Assembly (NCBI GenBank): GCA_964354225.1
Contig: CAYGZC010000063.1
Location: 1 to 14,946 of the forward strand
DNA length: 14,946 bases
Direction: 5' to 3'
Origin: CAYGZC01 sp964354225
Lineage (GTDB): Bacteria; Bacteroidota; Ignavibacteria; UBA10030; SZUA-254
Under the pieces are notes generated by a model. It did not search any database. It saw nothing but the letters and a program-made list of their open reading frames with translations, and was not told where the DNA came from. Positions 13,221 to 14,946 of the stretch are shown one piece after another. The position numbers and the translations under genes were made by a program. Each line of letters starts with the position of its first letter. The stretch's first letter is position 1.

Positions 13221-14339
13221 ATGAGTGAAATCGAAGTCCGTCCTGCAGCATCAAGGCAAGACATCAAGAAATTCGTTAAATTTCCCTGGAAAATTTATGC
13301 CAATGATTCACAGTGGGTTCCACCCCTATTGATGGATCGTAGGAAATTAATCGACAAGAAAAAAAATCCATTCTACAAACACGCTGAGATGGAATTATTT
13401 CTCGCATATCGTAATGGAGAGATAGTCGGGCGAATTGGTGCAATCATAAATAATAATCATAATCGCGAGCACAAAGAAAATATCGGGTTCTTTGGATTCT
13501 TCGAGTCGATAAATGATCAACGGGTTGCGAATGCTCTATTCACTACAGCGAAACAATGGTTGAAAGCACATGGTGTTAATGCAATTCGCGGACCTGCAAA
13601 TCCATCGGTGAATGATGAATACGGATTGCTTATCAACGGTTTCGATAGACCTCCAATTCTTTTAATGCCGTATAATCCGCCATATTATTCAACTCTTATC
13701 GAAGGTGCTGGACTTGCGAAAGCAAAGGATTTGTACGCCTATCATGTGTGCAGAGAGAAAGCTATTTCTGAAAAATTAAATCGAGTTACTGAAAAGGTTC
13801 GTCAAAGAGAAAGTCTAACATTTAGAAGTATAGATATGAAGCGCTTCAAAGAGGAAGTGGACATCATAAAAGACTTATATAATAGAGCATGGCAGTACAA
13901 TTGGGGTGCCGTTAAGATGACTGACGAAGAATTTGATTGCCTCGCTAAAGATTTAAAGCCGGTTATCGTTCCTGAATTGGTAATCATTGCCGAGTTTAAG
14001 GGTGAACCGGTTGGATTTTCATTGTCCCTTCCCGATTTGAATACCGCGTTGAAGTACAATAAAAAAGGTTATTTGATTCCAGGTATCGCCCGGCTGATGT
14101 GGCACAAGAAGAAAATCAACTGGGTGCGTATTCTTGTGCTCGGAGTAGTTCGTGAGCGCCAGAAGACAGGTGCCGCGAGTGTATTATTTTATGAGACGGC
14201 AAAACGCTGTGCTGAGAACGGTTATCCTGATGGTGAAGCAAGCTGGGTATTGGAAGACAATGTTATGATGAATCGTGCGGCTGAATTTCTCAATGCAGAT
14301 CGATACAAAACATATCGAATTTACGAAACAAAAATTTAA
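13221..14339 (+). CDS. GNAT-family acyltransferase, candidate bacterial ceramide synthase (bCerS)
   Basis: A 372-aa two-part GNAT protein. The N-terminal region (about 1-180) has the family pattern KFPWKIYANDSQWVPPL and an NPSVNDEYGLLINGF segment at about 127-141. The C-terminal GNAT fold (about 250-365) has VRILVLGVVRERQKTGAAS at about 302-320 as the CoA-pyrophosphate loop and the late strand NADRYKTYRIYE. The size and layout match the YghO-like group to which the bacterial ceramide synthase bCerS belongs, as far as I recall. It starts 12 nt after the Spt-like gene and should be co-transcribed with it. The likely reaction is N-acylation of the sphingoid base from acyl-CoA or acyl-ACP. The neighbours support this; the substrate is not readable from sequence, so a general N-acyltransferase remains possible. 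Confidence 0.88.
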   Translation: MSEIEVRPAASRQDIKKFVKFPWKIYANDSQWVPPLLMDRRKLIDKKKNPFYKHAEMELFLAYRNGEIVGRIGAIINNNHNREHKENIGFFGFFESINDQRVANALFTTAKQWLKAHGVNAIRGPANPSVNDEYGLLINGFDRPPILLMPYNPPYYSTLIEGAGLAKAKDLYAYHVCREKAISEKLNRVTEKVRQRESLTFRSIDMKRFKEEVDIIKDLYNRAWQYNWGAVKMTDEEFDCLAKDLKPVIVPELVIIAEFKGEPVGFSLSLPDLNTALKYNKKGYLIPGIARLMWHKKKINWVRILVLGVVRERQKTGAASVLFYETAKRCAENGYPDGEASWVLEDNVMMNRAAEFLNADRYKTYRIYETKI

Positions 14340-14372
14340 GATTAAAAGAACTATTAATTAATAAACAAAATT

Positions 14373-14378
14373 AGGAGG
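14373..14378 (+). promoter_or_regulatory. strong Shine-Dalgarno site of the usp gene
   Basis: A full AGGAGG lies 7 nt before ATG at 14386. It is the only near-perfect Shine-Dalgarno sequence in the window, suggesting high or conditionally strong translation of the stress protein. Confidence 0.85.
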
Positions 14379-14385
14379 AGAATCA

Positions 14386-14904
14386 ATGAAGATCAAATCG
14401 AAAAAGAAAAAGCTGGAGCAAGTTGCGAAAAAGCGATTGTCTTTTACTGGACCGCTTTCTATTAAGAAAATACTTGTCCCGATAGATTTTTCCGAGCATT
14501 CTAAGAATGCACTCCAGTACGCTATATCGTTTGCGAAGCAATACAATGCCGAGCTTATCCTTGTCTATGTGGTAGAGCCGACAATCTATCCTGCCGATTT
14601 CAGTTTCGGGCAGATTGCAGTGCCAAACATCGAGAATGATCTGCGCGAACGAGGAGAAGCCGAGCTGAAGCAGCTTGTACAAACTCAGATTGGTGATGCC
14701 CTGCCCGCACGCACGTTGGTGCTTACCGGCAAGCCGTTCCTTGAGATTGTCAATACGGCAGGTGAGGAAAATGTTGATCTCATGATCATCGCAACACACG
14801 GACACACCGGTGTTGAGCATATTTTGTTCGGCGGAACAGCGGAGAAAGTTGTGCGAAAAGCGCCTTGCCCCGTGCTGATTGTGAGACCTGTGGAAGCAGA
14901 ATAA
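14386..14904 (+). CDS. universal stress protein, UspA family
   Basis: A 172-aa single-domain Usp with the Rossmann-like nucleotide-binding fold. The first strand KKILVPIDFSEHSKNAL is at about 27-43, and the ATP-loop signature ATHGHTG ... GGTAEKVVRKAPCPVLIVR at about 136-167. G139, G142, G149-G150 and T151 are the phosphate-binding residues, so it is of the ATP-binding kind. The first ~20 residues are a lysine-rich extension (KIKSKKKKLEQVAKK) not needed for the fold, possibly for binding nucleic acid or another acidic partner. No promoter is obvious in the 46-nt gap after the GNAT gene, so it may be read through from the spt promoter or have its own unseen control. Usp proteins aid survival in stasis and stress; the specific role is unknown. 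Confidence 0.95.
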   Translation: MKIKSKKKKLEQVAKKRLSFTGPLSIKKILVPIDFSEHSKNALQYAISFAKQYNAELILVYVVEPTIYPADFSFGQIAVPNIENDLRERGEAELKQLVQTQIGDALPARTLVLTGKPFLEIVNTAGEENVDLMIIATHGHTGVEHILFGGTAEKVVRKAPCPVLIVRPVEAE

Positions 14905-14946
14905 GACGATTGATGGTAGCAACAGGTCCGATAAATTCACTTGGAA

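Noticed and set aside
14383..14940. 185-codon minus-strand frame opposite the usp gene
   Set aside because: The plus strand encodes a clear UspA protein with strong Shine-Dalgarno sequence; the antisense frame has no motif.
14912..14946. Possible start of another gene (ATG, then GTAGCAACAGG...)
   Set aside because: Only 11 codons before the window ends and no ribosome site; cannot be supported.

Overview
The window is an AT-rich bacterial chromosome segment. Most genes lack a clear Shine-Dalgarno sequence. It carries a serine-palmitoyltransferase-type gene set and an initiator tRNA without an encoded CCA end. Together these fit a member of the Bacteroidota/Chlorobi/Ignavibacteria (FCB) group, but this placement is inferred from gene content and style, not from a marker gene.

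Left part (about 1-10460), a defence island. A six-gene operon reads leftward from a near-consensus promoter at 9973-10000: a single-TRD (half-size) specificity protein, hsdM, a full two-TRD hsdS, a membrane-anchored protein with a PIN-like nuclease core, hsdR, and a YgjP/M48-type zinc metallopeptidase. Gaps are 12, 2, 1, 1 and -1 nt, so the PIN protein and the peptidase are built into the type I restriction-modification (R-M) operon. The PIN protein sits exactly between hsdS and hsdR, where other type I systems are known to carry toxic accessory effectors such as PrrC. It is the best candidate here for an undescribed system. A small unknown gene (282-695) converges on the end of the operon, and the first 250 bases may hold a broken gene.

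Middle (about 10165-10830), a tRNA-associated scar zone. The first ~97 codons of a PD-(D/E)XK-type nuclease gene stop abruptly. The last 15 matching bases at that end equal the T-arm of the neighbouring initiator tRNA gene, in inverted orientation. The tRNA-fMet gene (minus strand) is intact and has its own terminator. Upstream of it, on the same strand, are two further decayed copies of its 5' half, each broken in the D-arm region by GC-rich perfect palindromes. One promoter (10795-10823) appears to serve the whole array.

Right part (about 10832-14904), probably sphingolipid synthesis. An NAD-dependent epimerase/dehydratase-family reductase (minus strand) is divergent from a serine-palmitoyltransferase-like PLP enzyme, which is followed 12 nt later by a GNAT-family acyltransferase. 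The trio matches the known bacterial ceramide enzymes Spt, CerR and bCerS: serine plus acyl thioester gives the keto-sphingoid base, then N-acylation, then reduction. The two directions are driven by promoters whose -10 boxes overlap. A universal stress protein gene with a strong Shine-Dalgarno sequence follows.
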